A stretch of DNA of 64,000 nucleotides from an uncultured Paracoccaceae bacterium (GCA_947499725.1 CANMPK010000004.1:1-64000), one strand, 5' to 3'. Shown: positions 34,315 through 44,393, counted from the first letter of the stretch. Notes: generated by a model not told the origin, from the sequence alone. Made by a program: numbers and translations.

Positions 34315-35088
34315 TCAGTCTTTTGTAAATGGATCGTCGGGGTAACCAACCCCGGCAAGATAAAGACCTTGAGGCGGGCAGACTGGACCACAGGCTGCAC
34401 GATCTTGAGCGGCGAGTGCTTTGCCAACATCATCTGGCTCCCAAGCGCCTGCGCCGACCCGTTCTAGCGTACCGACAAAGCTGCGGACTTGGTTGTGCAG
34501 GAAGGAACGTGCACGTACGTGGAAATGCACTTCTGGTCCCCAAAGCGTTTCGACGCGTTCAACGCGCAACTCATCCAAAGTTTTGACCGGGCTTGCCGCT
34601 TGGCAAATTGATGACCGGAAGGTTGTGAAATCGTGCAGGCCGAGCATCTGATTTGCGCCAGCCTGCATCGCGTCGACATCCAGTTCGTGATTGATTTGCC
34701 AAACCAGTCCCGCTTGGTGCGCAGATGGCGCGCGGCGCATAAGGATCCGGAAAAGGTAACGGCGTTCAACAGCAGAGAAACGCGCGTGCCAGTCATCATC
34801 CACCACTGCGGCATCCACTATGGAAACGGGCAGGGGTTTTAAATGGAAATTCAGGGCTTCGGACAGGCGAAAAGGTGCCCAGTCTTTTTCTAGGTCGCAA
34901 TGAGCGACTTGTGCCAGCCCGTGTACACCAGCATCGGTGCGGCCCGCGGCGGCGATTGTGTGGGCGCGGGGCTCGAGCTTGGCCAAGGCGTCTTCGATCG
35001 CGCCTTGCACAGAAGGCTGATCCGCTTGGCGTTGCCAGCCGGCAAAGGGAGCGCCGTGATATTCTACTTTGAGTGCAATCCGAACCAT
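34315..35088 (-). CDS. truA: tRNA pseudouridine(38-40) synthase
   Basis: A 257-residue enzyme that makes pseudouridine at tRNA anticodon-stem positions 38-40. The catalytic Asp is in [13 protein letters not shown], with [16 protein letters not shown] at the start and [16 protein letters not shown] near the C-terminus. The ATG giving [12 protein letters not shown] is chosen; an upstream start would add 23 unrelated residues. Confidence 0.96.
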   Translation of the reverse strand: MVRIALKVEYHGAPFAGWQRQADQPSVQGAIEDALAKLEPRAHTIAAAGRTDAGVHGLAQVAHCDLEKDWAPFRLSEALNFHLKPLPVSIVDAAVVDDDWHARFSAVERRYLFRILMRRAPSAHQAGLVWQINHELDVDAMQAGANQMLGLHDFTTFRSSICQAASPVKTLDELRVERVETLWGPEVHFHVRARSFLHNQVRSFVGTLERVGAGAWEPDDVGKALAAQDRAACGPVCPPQGLYLAGVGYPDDPFTKD

Positions 35089-35230
35089 GCCTCGCAATAG
35101 CGGGCCAAAATGCGCAGAGCAACGCCCTTTCGGGGAAGAAATGCCAGATTTTCCCAAAGCTTCCTGCCCTTTGCCCTATGGAATACCGCGGGCAAGCTGC
35201 ATAGTTTGAACGGGAACGAAGGGATTGCCT

Positions 35231-36646
35231 GTGATCATTACAGACTTGGCCAATGAAATTACGCGCCGTGTTGAAGCGGTGAGTGATGGTGTGAATGAAA
35301 CGCTGTTCGAGCCGGTAATCCGCATTGGCGTTACCGGTTTGGCGCGGTCGGGCAAAACGGTATTTATCACCTCACTTGTGGCCAATCTGCTGGATCGTGG
35401 ACGCATGCCGCTAGTGCCTGCAATTGCGGAGGGGCGCATAATTGCGGCCTATTTGCAGCCGCAGCCTGATGTAACGGTGCCTCGGTTTGATTACGAAACC
35501 CATCGGGATGCTTTGCTTGGGCCGTCTCCGCATTGGCCTGAAAGCACGCGAGCGGTGAGCGAATTACGTCTTTCCTTGAAGGTTCAGCCTGCAGGGTTGT
35601 TGGCGGGTTTGCAGAGGCCTCGCACTGTGCATGTGGATATCGTTGATTATCCGGGTGAATGGTTGCTGGATCTGTCTTTGCTGGACAAATCCTACGCAGA
35701 GTGGAGTGCGCAGACGCTCGAGCGGTTAAATAATCGCACGCAGGGCGCGGACTATATTGCGCTGTTGGCGGATGTTGATCCTTTGGCGAAATTGGATGAG
35801 CCAGATGCACAAAAGTTGGCGAGAAGCTTCACGGCCTATTTGAATGCAGCACGTGACGCGGGGCATTCCGATTGCACGCCAGGGCGATTTTTGCTGCCAG
35901 GGGATTTGGAAGGTTCGCCGGTGCTGACCTTTGCACCGATGGAGGCGGCTTCAAATGCAGGGCGACGTTCGCTGTGGCATGAAATGGAGCGGCGGTTTGA
36001 GGCGTATAAATCTAAAGTGGTAAAGCCTTTCTTTCGCGATCACTTTGCCCGTATCGATCGGCAGGTGGTACTTGTGGATGCATTGGGTGCAATCCATCGT
36101 GGGCCAAAGGCGGTTGACGAATTACGCCAAGCGATGACCGAAATTCTGTCGGCGTTCCGCCCAGGTGGCAACGCGTTTCTGAATCGCTTGCTGCTTGGTA
36201 AGCGTGTGGAGCGTATTTTGTTTGCGGCCACAAAGGCCGATCATTTGCACCACCGCCAACACGGACGTCTAACGGCCATCATGGAGGCTTTGACGCGAGA
36301 TGCGCAGGACCGCGCGAAATTTGCAGGCGCGCGGACGACATCACTGTCGCTGGCTTCGTTGCGGGCCACTGTTGAGGAAACTATGGAACACGACGGGCGC
36401 TCGTTGGATTGCGTGCGGGGACGGTTACTTGAAACGGGCAAGCAGGCTGCGTTTTATCCCGGTGAATTGCCTGAAGATCCTTTGCAATTACTGGCTGAAA
36501 GCAAAAAGGGTGCCAATGCGTGGTTGAATGATGGATATCAGTTCATGAATTTTGCGCCGGCAGAGATAACGTTGAAGCCGGGATTTGGTCCTCCGCATAT
36601 ACGTTTAGACCGTGCGGCTGAGTTTTTGATTGGGGATCGGTTGTGA
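35231..36646 (+). CDS. ycjX: YcjX family P-loop protein
   Basis: A 471-residue YcjX/DUF463 protein. P-loop GVTGLARSGKTVFITS near residue 35, then VDIVDYPGEWLLDLSLL as a Walker B-like block. In E. coli ycjX and ycjF are members of a stress (phage-shock/heat) set. GTG at 35231 is preferred, with GAAGGGA six bases upstream; a TTG two codons earlier is too close to it. GTGA overlap with the following gene. In operon with a GNAT gene and ycjF. Confidence 0.93.
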   Translation: MIITDLANEITRRVEAVSDGVNETLFEPVIRIGVTGLARSGKTVFITSLVANLLDRGRMPLVPAIAEGRIIAAYLQPQPDVTVPRFDYETHRDALLGPSPHWPESTRAVSELRLSLKVQPAGLLAGLQRPRTVHVDIVDYPGEWLLDLSLLDKSYAEWSAQTLERLNNRTQGADYIALLADVDPLAKLDEPDAQKLARSFTAYLNAARDAGHSDCTPGRFLLPGDLEGSPVLTFAPMEAASNAGRRSLWHEMERRFEAYKSKVVKPFFRDHFARIDRQVVLVDALGAIHRGPKAVDELRQAMTEILSAFRPGGNAFLNRLLLGKRVERILFAATKADHLHHRQHGRLTAIMEALTRDAQDRAKFAGARTTSLSLASLRATVEETMEHDGRSLDCVRGRLLETGKQAAFYPGELPEDPLQLLAESKKGANAWLNDGYQFMNFAPAEITLKPGFGPPHIRLDRAAEFLIGDRL

Positions 36647-37086
36647 TTGCCTTACGACCTGCTGCGCCAATTGATGCAGCTCGGATCGCGCGGATCATAC
36701 AGGATTACATTCTTCGCACGGATTGGATCCCGCGCATATACAGCGAGGCTGAGCTGATTTCCTGTTGCCAGATCATGATCGAGCGAGGTTGGGTGACGGT
36801 CGCTGAGACACAGCAAGACGTTGTTGGGTTCTTGGCGCGGCAAGGCAGTTATGTGCATGCGATTTATGTTGCCAAATCCGCGCAAGGTGCGGGTGTGGGC
36901 CGTTCTTTGATGCACGATGCGCAAGCTCGGGTCGGCATCTTGACCCTTTGGGCGTTCCAAGAAGGCCATGCCGCGCAAAGGTTTTATGCACGCGAAGGCT
37001 TTCGCGAGATGCGTCGCACTTTGGGGGAAGGTAATGACGAGAACCTGCCAGACATAGAATACCGTTGGGAAAGGATTGCCGCATGA
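36643..37086 (+). CDS. GNAT family N-acetyltransferase
   Basis: A 147-residue acetyltransferase: RPAAPIDAARIARIIQDY, an acetyl-CoA loop VAKSAQGAGVGRSLMHDA and FYAREGFREMRRT. The substrate is unknown. GTG start overlaps the ycjX stop, and its own stop overlaps the ycjF start (ATGA), so the three are translationally coupled. Confidence 0.88.
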   Translation: MIALRPAAPIDAARIARIIQDYILRTDWIPRIYSEAELISCCQIMIERGWVTVAETQQDVVGFLARQGSYVHAIYVAKSAQGAGVGRSLMHDAQARVGILTLWAFQEGHAAQRFYAREGFREMRRTLGEGNDENLPDIEYRWERIAA

Positions 37087-38081
37087 GCGCCAGTGAACAA
37101 GGCCCCGTTCTAATCGACTTAACTGAAGCAGAAGCACCCAAGGTGAGTGACGCTCCGGCTGTTCCGGATACTATCGATTTGGATGCCTCGGGGCGGACGA
37201 TGCAACAGGTTGTTAAGGTGGCAGCGCGTAGGCCTTCGGCTTTGGGGCGGTTGTTTTGGGGTTTGCTTGGTAGCCTTTTGTTGGCTGTGGTGTCGATCTC
37301 AGCATGGAGCTTTGTGACAGGTTTAATGGCGCAATATCCGTTTGTGGCGATGGGGCTGACGGTGTTGATTGCGGTCTTTGTTTTGGTCTCGCTGATCATT
37401 GTGGCCAAAGAGGTGATCGCTTTTTCGCGTCTGCGACGTGTCGATCATCTGCGGCGGATGGCGGACAAAGCCTTGGCGCATGATGATTTGAAGGCAGCGC
37501 GCAATACGGCCTCCCAGTTGCAAAAGCTTTACGCAGGCCGCGCGGAAACGGCGTGGGGGCGCGAACGCCTGAAAGAGCGTTTGCCGGATGTGTTTGATGC
37601 ATCGGGTGTTTTTGATGTGGTTGAACAAGACCTTCTATCTGCCTTGGATGATGCTGCGAAGCGCGAGGTGGAACAAGCTGCGCGGCAAGTTGCGACGGTG
37701 ACGGCTTTGGTGCCGCTTGCGTTGGCGGATGTCGTATCTGCATTGGTTGCCAATATCCGCATGATCCGCCGCATTGCCGAGATTTACGCAGGGCGCTCTG
37801 GAACCTTAGGCAGTTGGCGCCTTACGCGCGCGGTTATGGCCCATCTCGTGGCGACGGGCGCCGTGGCCGTAGGGGATGACTTGATCGGCTCTTTAGCGGG
37901 TGGGTCGGTGCTTGGTAAGATCAGCCGCCGATTTGGCGAAGGTATGGTGAATGGCGCTTTGACAGCGCGGGTCGGGATTGCTGCGATGGAAGTGTGTCGC
38001 CCGTTGGCCTTTACCAAATCCACTAAGCCTTCGGTTAGCAACTTGGTGAAACGATCTTTGACTGGGCTGTTTAGTAATTAA
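37083..38081 (+). CDS. ycjF: YcjF family (TIGR01620/DUF697) inner-membrane protein
   Basis: A 332-residue protein. After a ~65-residue acidic tail come two membrane helices (FWGLLGSLLLAVVSISAWSF and FVAMGLTVLIAVFVLVSLII) and a C-terminal DUF697-like helical domain (ATVTALVPLALADVVSALV). This is the partner of YcjX. It ends with stop codons overlapping those of the convergent haemoglobin gene. Confidence 0.9.
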   Translation: MSASEQGPVLIDLTEAEAPKVSDAPAVPDTIDLDASGRTMQQVVKVAARRPSALGRLFWGLLGSLLLAVVSISAWSFVTGLMAQYPFVAMGLTVLIAVFVLVSLIIVAKEVIAFSRLRRVDHLRRMADKALAHDDLKAARNTASQLQKLYAGRAETAWGRERLKERLPDVFDASGVFDVVEQDLLSALDDAAKREVEQAARQVATVTALVPLALADVVSALVANIRMIRRIAEIYAGRSGTLGSWRLTRAVMAHLVATGAVAVGDDLIGSLAGGSVLGKISRRFGEGMVNGALTARVGIAAMEVCRPLAFTKSTKPSVSNLVKRSLTGLFSN

Positions 38082-38491
38082 CGCAAATTTGGTGGCGCGT
38101 CTTTTGGCGCGCGCACTTGTTCGAGACCTGTGCGGAGCCCCGTACCGATGCGATGCGCGAGTGCGGAAAAGGAATTGGCGGTATTTTCGGGCAGTTGCTC
38201 GTGCAAGACTTCGTCAAACAAGGCGAGCCATTCTTGGAAATGTGGCGGTTGCACATTTTCTGCTTTCACATGGGCGCGCATCGGGTTTCCGGCATAGCTG
38301 CGTTCGCGCAAAATCGCGTTTCGCCAGAATCCAGCGACCTTTTCTTCGTGCACGTCCCAGCCGTCATCAGAAATGTGCTTTGCGAAAACAGGGCCAAGGA
38401 TCGAGTGCTGACGCACCCGCGCATAAAAAACCAAAACCACGCGGTCGATTTGCTCTGGTGAGATGTCGAACAATTGCATTGGGTTGGTCAC
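38078..38491 (-). CDS. Group III truncated haemoglobin
   Basis: A 137-residue globin. The proximal region has HVKAENVQPPHFQEWLALF with the group III His, and the distal part FYARVRQHSILGPVF. Likely role is oxygen, NO or peroxide handling; not established for the group. The start is GTG with AAGGAG six bases upstream. Confidence 0.92.
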   Translation of the reverse strand: MTNPMQLFDISPEQIDRVVLVFYARVRQHSILGPVFAKHISDDGWDVHEEKVAGFWRNAILRERSYAGNPMRAHVKAENVQPPHFQEWLALFDEVLHEQLPENTANSFSALAHRIGTGLRTGLEQVRAPKDAPPNLR

Positions 38492-38758
38492 GCTCGTCTC
38501 CTTCGTCCGTATTCTTTAGATGGTTGGCTCTGGCTTTCGCTGCAATATGCCAAAGCGACGCGGCTTGTCTGCCAGTTGCGGCTTTACGCCCCTGCAAAGC
38601 AGGCCTATAACCCGCCTATGACCCATACTGTATTGGCGATCATTATTCGAATTACATGCCCGGCGCTCTGACCAATCGAGCGGCCGGGACAAGGCGTATG
38701 GAAGACCGCGCCGCCCTTCACATTCCCCTATAGATCAGATCACCAAAGGACGCCTGTG

Positions 38759-41683
38759 ATGTGCGCCGACACCCCTGAATATAAAAATACACTAAACCTG
38801 CCAAAAACCGATTTCCCAATGCGCGCCGGCCTGCCGAAGCGCGAGCCTGAATGGCTGAAGCGTTGGGAAGAGATTGGCGTTTATGACCGCCTGCGCGAAA
38901 AAGAGGGCCGTGAGCCATTTACGCTGCACGATGGCCCGCCATATGCGAATGGTCACTTGCACATTGGTCACGCACTGAACAAAACGATCAAAGACATGAT
39001 CGTGCGCTCTCATCAGATGATGGGTTATGACGCGCGTTACGTGCCGGGGTGGGATTGCCACGGTCTGCCGATTGAATGGAAGATCGAAGAGCAATACCGC
39101 AAGAAGGGCAAAGACAAAGACGCTGTTGATGTGGTGGAATTCCGTCAGGAATGCCGTGCCTTTGCGGACAACTGGGTGAACATCCAGCGCGAAGAATTCA
39201 AGCGTTTGGGCATCGCAGGCAACTGGGATGATCCTTACCTGACCATGAACTATCACGCGGAAGCCGTGATTGCTGACGAGTTCATGAAGTTCCTGATGAA
39301 CGGCACACTGTATCAAGGCTCTAAGCCGGTGATGTGGTCGCCTGTTGAGAAGACAGCTCTTGCGGAAGCTGAGATCGAATATCACGACCACCAGAGCCAC
39401 ACGATCTGGGTGCCGTTCTCTTTTGCGAACGCTGAAGGTGATCTGGCTGAGGCACGCGTTGTGATCTGGACAACAACACCTTGGACGATCCCCTCCAACA
39501 AGGCGGTCGCTTATGGTCCTAAGATTTCTTACGGCTTGTATCGCGTAGATGCGACAGAAGAAGAAAGCTGGACGAAGGCCGGCGATCTTTACATCTTCGC
39601 GGACACTCTGGCCGAAGACGCGCTGACCAAATCGCGGGCGACAGAGTTCACACGCGTGCGCGATATCGCGCCGTCAGAGTTTGAAGGTGTGATCTGTAAG
39701 CACCCATTCAATGGCATGGAAGGCGCCAATGGCTATTGGGACTATGAAGTTCCAATGATCGATGGCGACCACGTGACAGACGATGCTGGTACGGGTTTTG
39801 TGCACACAGCGCCGTCTCATGGTCAGGAAGACTATGAATGCTTTATGGCGCGCAACTGGCTGGATCGTATGACCCACAACGTGGGCGAAGCGTCAGAGTT
39901 CTTGCCGCATGTGCCGTTCTTTGCTGGGCTGGAAGTCTTTGACCGCAAAGGCAAAGAAGGCAAAGCGAACAACGCAGTGATTGCTAAGCTTGTCGAAGCA
40001 GGTGGCATCATCGCGCGTGGCCGCGTGAAACACAGCTATCCACATTCTTGGCGCTCTAAAGCGCCGGTGATCTTCCGCAATACGCCACAATGGTTTGCAA
40101 GCGTAGACAAGGAAGTCGGTGACGGTAAGGATGAGATGGGTAAGACCATCCGTACCCGCGCATTGAATTCGATTGATCAGCAGGTGAAGTGGTGGCCGCA
40201 GTCTGGCCGCAACCGCCTGTATTCGATGATCGAAGCGCGCCCTGATTGGGTTCTGTCCCGCCAGCGTGCTTGGGGTGTGCCACTGACATGCTTCACTAAG
40301 AAAGACACACTGCCAACCGATCCTGACTTCTTGCTGCGCGACGCAACAGTAAATGCGCGTGTTGTAGAAGCCTTTGAGGCAGATGGTGCGGATGTTTGGT
40401 ACACTGATGGCTTCAAAGAGAAGATGCTGGATGGCGTTGCCAACCCAGAGGACTACGATCAGGTCTTTGATGTTCTGGACGTATGGTTTGATTCTGGGTC
40501 TACGCACTCTTTCGTGCTGCGTGATCGCGAAGATGGTACAGAAGACGGCATCGCTGATGTTTACATGGAAGGCACCGACCAACACCGTGGTTGGTTCCAT
40601 TCCTCCTTGTTGCAGTCCTGTGGCACCAACGGTCGTGCGCCTTACCGCAATGTTGTGACCCATGGCTTTACGCTGGATGAGAAGGGCAACAAGATGTCCA
40701 AGTCTCTGGGCAACACCATTGTTCCAGAGAAAGTGGTACAGCAGTACGGCGCGGATATCCTGCGTTTGTGGGTGGCTCAGACCGATTACACGGCTGATCA
40801 GCGTATTGGCCCTGAAATCTTGAAAGGTGTGGCAGATGGTTACCGCCGCCTGCGTAACACCATGCGGTATATGCTGGGCGCGCTGGGCAACTTCACCGAA
40901 GAAGACCGCACTGATCCGGCGGATATGCCAGAGCTGGAGCGTTGGGTGCTGCATCGTCTCGCCGAGCTAGATGTGAAAGTGCGCGAGGGCTACAAGACCT
41001 TTGATTTCCAAGGTGTCTTCTCTGCGATCTTTAACTTCGCGACGGTAGATCTGTCTGCCTTCTACTTCGATATTCGCAAGGATGCGCTGTACTGCGATGG
41101 CAACACGTTGCGTCGCCGTTCTGCGCGGACCGTGATGGATATTCTGTTCCACCGCCTGACAACTTGGCTGGCGCCGATCATGGTGTTCACGATGGAAGAT
41201 GTCTGGTTGCAGCGTTTCCCTGAAGAGGGCAGCTCTGTTCACCTCGTGGATATTCCGGACACACCAAGCGATTGGTTGGATGAGGCCTTGGCTGAGAAAT
41301 GGGCGAAGGTGCGCAAGGCACGTCGCGTTGTGACGGCTGCACTGGAAGTTCAGCGTGTGGACAAGGTGATTGGCTCGTCGCTTGAGGCGGCTCCGCAGGT
41401 TTATGTGAGCGATGCTGAACTGCAGGCGCTTTTGGACACTGTTGAGTTCGAAGATGTCTGTATCACCTCCGCGATCTCTGTTGCGGTTGGCGCGGCGCCA
41501 GAGGGTGCCTTTACACTGCCAGAGATTGAAGGCGTATCTGTTGTCTTCGCAAAGGCCGAAGGGCAGAAATGTCAGCGGTCTTGGAAGATCTTGCCGGATG
41601 TGGGCCAAGACCCTGAGTTCCCAGAGGTCTGCGCGCGCTGTGCAAAAGCGCTACACGAGCTACGCGCCGCTGGCCTGCTTTAA
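38759..41683 (+). CDS. ileS: Isoleucyl-tRNA synthetase
   Basis: A 974-residue class I synthetase. HIGH motif as LHIGHALN near residue 67, KMSKS as NKMSKSLGN near 643, and DCHGLPIEW and WDCHGLPIE markers. A C-terminal Cys pair (CQRSWK and CARCAKAL) suggests a zinc site. ATG at 38759 is preferred to a GTG one codon upstream by spacing from AGGA (38747-38750). The 267-base leader holds no recognised tRNA-sensing element, as expected in proteobacteria. Confidence 0.97.
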   Translation: MCADTPEYKNTLNLPKTDFPMRAGLPKREPEWLKRWEEIGVYDRLREKEGREPFTLHDGPPYANGHLHIGHALNKTIKDMIVRSHQMMGYDARYVPGWDCHGLPIEWKIEEQYRKKGKDKDAVDVVEFRQECRAFADNWVNIQREEFKRLGIAGNWDDPYLTMNYHAEAVIADEFMKFLMNGTLYQGSKPVMWSPVEKTALAEAEIEYHDHQSHTIWVPFSFANAEGDLAEARVVIWTTTPWTIPSNKAVAYGPKISYGLYRVDATEEESWTKAGDLYIFADTLAEDALTKSRATEFTRVRDIAPSEFEGVICKHPFNGMEGANGYWDYEVPMIDGDHVTDDAGTGFVHTAPSHGQEDYECFMARNWLDRMTHNVGEASEFLPHVPFFAGLEVFDRKGKEGKANNAVIAKLVEAGGIIARGRVKHSYPHSWRSKAPVIFRNTPQWFASVDKEVGDGKDEMGKTIRTRALNSIDQQVKWWPQSGRNRLYSMIEARPDWVLSRQRAWGVPLTCFTKKDTLPTDPDFLLRDATVNARVVEAFEADGADVWYTDGFKEKMLDGVANPEDYDQVFDVLDVWFDSGSTHSFVLRDREDGTEDGIADVYMEGTDQHRGWFHSSLLQSCGTNGRAPYRNVVTHGFTLDEKGNKMSKSLGNTIVPEKVVQQYGADILRLWVAQTDYTADQRIGPEILKGVADGYRRLRNTMRYMLGALGNFTEEDRTDPADMPELERWVLHRLAELDVKVREGYKTFDFQGVFSAIFNFATVDLSAFYFDIRKDALYCDGNTLRRRSARTVMDILFHRLTTWLAPIMVFTMEDVWLQRFPEEGSSVHLVDIPDTPSDWLDEALAEKWAKVRKARRVVTAALEVQRVDKVIGSSLEAAPQVYVSDAELQALLDTVEFEDVCITSAISVAVGAAPEGAFTLPEIEGVSVVFAKAEGQKCQRSWKILPDVGQDPEFPEVCARCAKALHELRAAGLL

Positions 41684-41691
41684 GGGCTGCC

Positions 41692-41726
41692 AAAAAGAAA
41701 AAAGGCAGGCGTGGTGAACGCCTGCC
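41692..41726 (-). terminator. Rho-independent terminator after the EF-hand gene
   Basis: On the minus strand GGCAGGCG and CGCCTGCC form a perfect stem around seven bases, followed by TTTTTTCTTTTT. It separates the EF-hand gene from the convergent ileS. Confidence 0.92.
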
Positions 41727-41750
41727 AGTTTAGGGGAATTGCTTACTGAC

Positions 41751-42266
41751 CTATGCGGTTAGAAAGCTGGAATCTTCTTCATCTTCCTCTGCATCCTCCA
41801 GCAAAATGTCAGCTAAAGACGCGGCATCGTCTTCAGCTTCTGCGAGCAGGGTTTCTGCGGCGGAAGTTGCTTCATCTGCTGTGCTGTCTGTTGCCAGAAC
41901 ATCGGTCACAGATGTTGTTTCATCGGTGTCTTCAGACAGGCTTTCCGCGATAGAAAGCAGGGCAGAGACAATCGATTGGTTCAAATCACTATCACCACTT
42001 CCAGACGGAGGCGGTGGTGGTGGTGGCGGGCGGTCGCCCTTGTTTTCATCATGGTGGGTTTTCAGTTCTGTGGCTGAAAGTTCCCCATTGCCATCGGTGT
42101 CGACGAGAGCGAAGTCGTCACCAATTTTCTCGGCGAGTTCTGTACCTTCAAGTTCTGTCTGGCTGATACCTTCGCTGCCGTCGGTATCTTGCTGAGCAAA
42201 GAGGTCTTGAGGGGACAGGCGCTGCGTTGCCGCAGCGGAATACATGCTGGATACAGATCCAATCAT
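41751..42266 (-). CDS. EF-hand protein with polyproline and acidic segments
   Basis: A 171-residue protein with two EF-hand loops: DTDGSEGISQTE (~27-38) and DTDGNGELSATE (~56-67), both with the D-x-D-x-S/N-x-G pattern. A run of eight Pro follows (~80-87), then a Ser/Thr- and Asp/Glu-rich tail to the end. There is no Sec signal peptide. Calcium binding is likely. Its role is unknown, and it sits just downstream of the Tad genes but after a terminator, so it is probably a separate unit. Confidence 0.8.
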   Translation of the reverse strand: MIGSVSSMYSAAATQRLSPQDLFAQQDTDGSEGISQTELEGTELAEKIGDDFALVDTDGNGELSATELKTHHDENKGDRPPPPPPPPSGSGDSDLNQSIVSALLSIAESLSEDTDETTSVTDVLATDSTADEATSAAETLLAEAEDDAASLADILLEDAEEDEEDSSFLTA

Positions 42267-42414
42267 GATTTGCCCTTTCTCTTTTTGGGTGTGCTCTAAG
42301 TTTCAAATAGAGACCCGAGGATAAAGGCAGGTTAAGGATTGGGTTGATTTTGACCGCTTGATGCAATTTTTGCTGAAAGCGATGAAAAGGTGTGGGGGTT
42401 GGTTGATTGTACGC

Positions 42415-42452
42415 ACAAAAAGACGCCAGCCTATCAGGCGGGCGCTTTTGAT
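42415..42452 (-). terminator. Rho-independent terminator after the Tad-locus AAA ATPase
   Basis: On the minus strand AGCGCCCGCC and GGCTGGCGTCT pair with one bulge around TGATA, followed by TTTTTG. It closes the Tad transcription unit. Confidence 0.8.
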
Positions 42453-42474
42453 CACGTAACACTGATGGTTCGTT

Positions 42475-43794
42475 TTATTTCACAATTTGCTCGTCTTTGA
42501 CGAACATGTTGGCCCAAGCGCGATCAATCAAATCCGGGGTCATCTGATAGGGGATGCCTTCGAATTCGCAGATGGAGATCATCTGATCGATCAAAAAGAC
42601 CGGCTGATAGTTCGCGTAGATATTGTCGATGGTCGGATACTTCGTTTTCAGAAGATGCACCAAGGCGGTTTCGTCGAGCGGCATGCCTTTCTTGCGGGCC
42701 ACAAGCGCGAAGATTTTCAAGAAGTTCTCTTGGTTCGGGCCATCGATCTTAATCTTAAAGAAGATACGACGCAGGGCTGCTTGGTCGAAGATTTCGTTTG
42801 GGTGGAAGTTGGTAGAGAAGATCACCAAGGTATCAAACGGCGTTTCGAATTTCTCACCAGATTGAAGCGCAAGAATATCTCGGCTTTCTTCCAATGGAAC
42901 AATCCAGCGGTTTACCAGCGCTTGTGGTGGCTCTGACTGACGGCCAAGGTCGTCTACGATGAAAATACCACCAGCGGCTTTCAGTTGCAGAGGCGCTTGA
43001 TAGGTGCGCGCTGTTGGATTGTACACGAGATCTAGCATGTCCAGTGTCAGCTCGCCGCCGGTGATGACTGTTGGGCGGTCACAACGTACATAACGGCTGT
43101 CAAAGCTGCGTTTGCGGCGAAGGCTGTTTGGGTCGTCAATTTCTTGTTCGGCTTTGGAATGTACGATCGGGTCATAAACGGTGATTACCTGACCAGCGTA
43201 TTCAATTGCGCGCGGCACATAGACCTTATCGCCCATCGCGTCGCGAATGCCGTTGGAAATCGAGGATTTACCGTTGCCCGGTGGGCCATACATCAGGATA
43301 GAGCGGCCAGCAGACACAGCAGGGCCCAAGTGATCGAGCAAGCTATCTGGCAAGATCAAGTGACCCATCGCTTTGGTTAACTGTTGGCGGGACACTTGGA
43401 TGTTGCGGATGGACTGGCGTTTGATTTGTTCGCCATAGACAGCCAGCGGTACAGGCATTGCGCCGAAGTATTCAGATTGCGCCAAGGCGTCCAGTGCGCG
43501 GGTTTTACCGGCGTCTGTGAGCTGGTAGCCCATCTCATTGCCATTGTTGGCATTTAGGGTGCCTGTGGCTTCCAGAAAGCGCTGTTCGCGTGCCATGTCT
43601 ATGAGTTCTTGTGTGACCGCAGACGGCAGGCAGATGGCCTCAGCCACCTCGCTGACCATATCGATGTTCTTGCGGAACATCGTTTTCAGCAGAATGTCAC
43701 GCATCATCACGATAGGCAGCTGCATATCTTCCAGTCGTTTAGGGACCGGAGGTGCAATGACCGGAATGACGTTGTTTTCCAATGGCATGTTCAT
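42475..43794 (-). CDS. AAA ATPase of the Tad locus
   Basis: A 439-residue protein. An N-terminal winged-helix-like part (~30-130) is followed by an AAA domain with Walker A LMYGPPGNGKSSIS (~165-178), Walker B IFIVDDLGRQ and sensor LVIFSTNFHP. It resembles ATPases that many roseobacters encode beside tad genes. It is not one of the standard Tad proteins, and its substrate is unknown. The ATG giving MNMPLENNVIPV is preferred, with AAGG eight bases upstream. Confidence 0.8.
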   Translation of the reverse strand: MNMPLENNVIPVIAPPVPKRLEDMQLPIVMMRDILLKTMFRKNIDMVSEVAEAICLPSAVTQELIDMAREQRFLEATGTLNANNGNEMGYQLTDAGKTRALDALAQSEYFGAMPVPLAVYGEQIKRQSIRNIQVSRQQLTKAMGHLILPDSLLDHLGPAVSAGRSILMYGPPGNGKSSISNGIRDAMGDKVYVPRAIEYAGQVITVYDPIVHSKAEQEIDDPNSLRRKRSFDSRYVRCDRPTVITGGELTLDMLDLVYNPTARTYQAPLQLKAAGGIFIVDDLGRQSEPPQALVNRWIVPLEESRDILALQSGEKFETPFDTLVIFSTNFHPNEIFDQAALRRIFFKIKIDGPNQENFLKIFALVARKKGMPLDETALVHLLKTKYPTIDNIYANYQPVFLIDQMISICEFEGIPYQMTPDLIDRAWANMFVKDEQIVK

Positions 43795-43888
43795 GGCGAG
43801 GCCTTCAGCGTTGCGCAATTAATCCCCGCCTATGATGCGGACAAACATGGCAACAATGGGGCCGTTGTCGGGCCTTTGCCTGCCCTGC

Positions 43889-44392
43889 TTAGGTTGCTGG
43901 TGCGCCTGACAGTAGCCCGAAGACCAAATACACGATCAGCGTCGCACCTAGCGCGAGGCCCATTGGGAAGTCTTTTTTGCGTTCCCAGCTTTCCCAATCG
44001 GGGACAAGTTTGCGGATCGGGCTGTTTTTAGCAATGCGATGTGTCACCCAAGCGATCAACAGGGTTGCTGCGAAGATCATGGAAAGGAAGGTGAGATCTT
44101 GTAAGGCGATAAAGGGCGCGGCAGCTGCCACGAATTTCGCGTCTCCTGCACCGACAAGGCGTAGGGCATTCATGCCCATACCAACCAGCAGCGCGACAAT
44201 CAGATGCACATAGCGCCAGAGGTAGGCGTCAAAGGGCAGGGCGATAAGTCCGATCACGACGAAAACGACAAAGAGCGCAACCACAGAATGGTTGGGAATG
44301 CGCATCGCGCGCATGTCGCTCCAAGCAACGTAAAGACAGATCGGCAGGACGAAGGGGAGAAACCACATCGCCTCGGTCATCGTGAGGTACAT
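43889..44392 (-). CDS. cpaA: Prepilin peptidase, CpaA/TadV type
   Basis: A 167-residue A24 aspartic peptidase with six predicted helices. The catalytic Asp residues are in AWSDMRAMRIPN and the VGAGDAKF (GxGD) motif. It cleaves the leader of Flp pilins and pseudopilins. It lacks the methyltransferase domain of PilD, as usual for TadV. Read in the Tad unit after the TPR lipoprotein gene. Confidence 0.93.
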   Translation of the reverse strand: MYLTMTEAMWFLPFVLPICLYVAWSDMRAMRIPNHSVVALFVVFVVIGLIALPFDAYLWRYVHLIVALLVGMGMNALRLVGAGDAKFVAAAAPFIALQDLTFLSMIFAATLLIAWVTHRIAKNSPIRKLVPDWESWERKKDFPMGLALGATLIVYLVFGLLSGAPAT

Positions 44393-44393
44393 T

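Noticed and set aside
38492-38758. T-box or other tRNA-sensing leader for ileS
   Set aside because: No T-box signature or terminator/antiterminator pair; proteobacteria normally lack these leaders.
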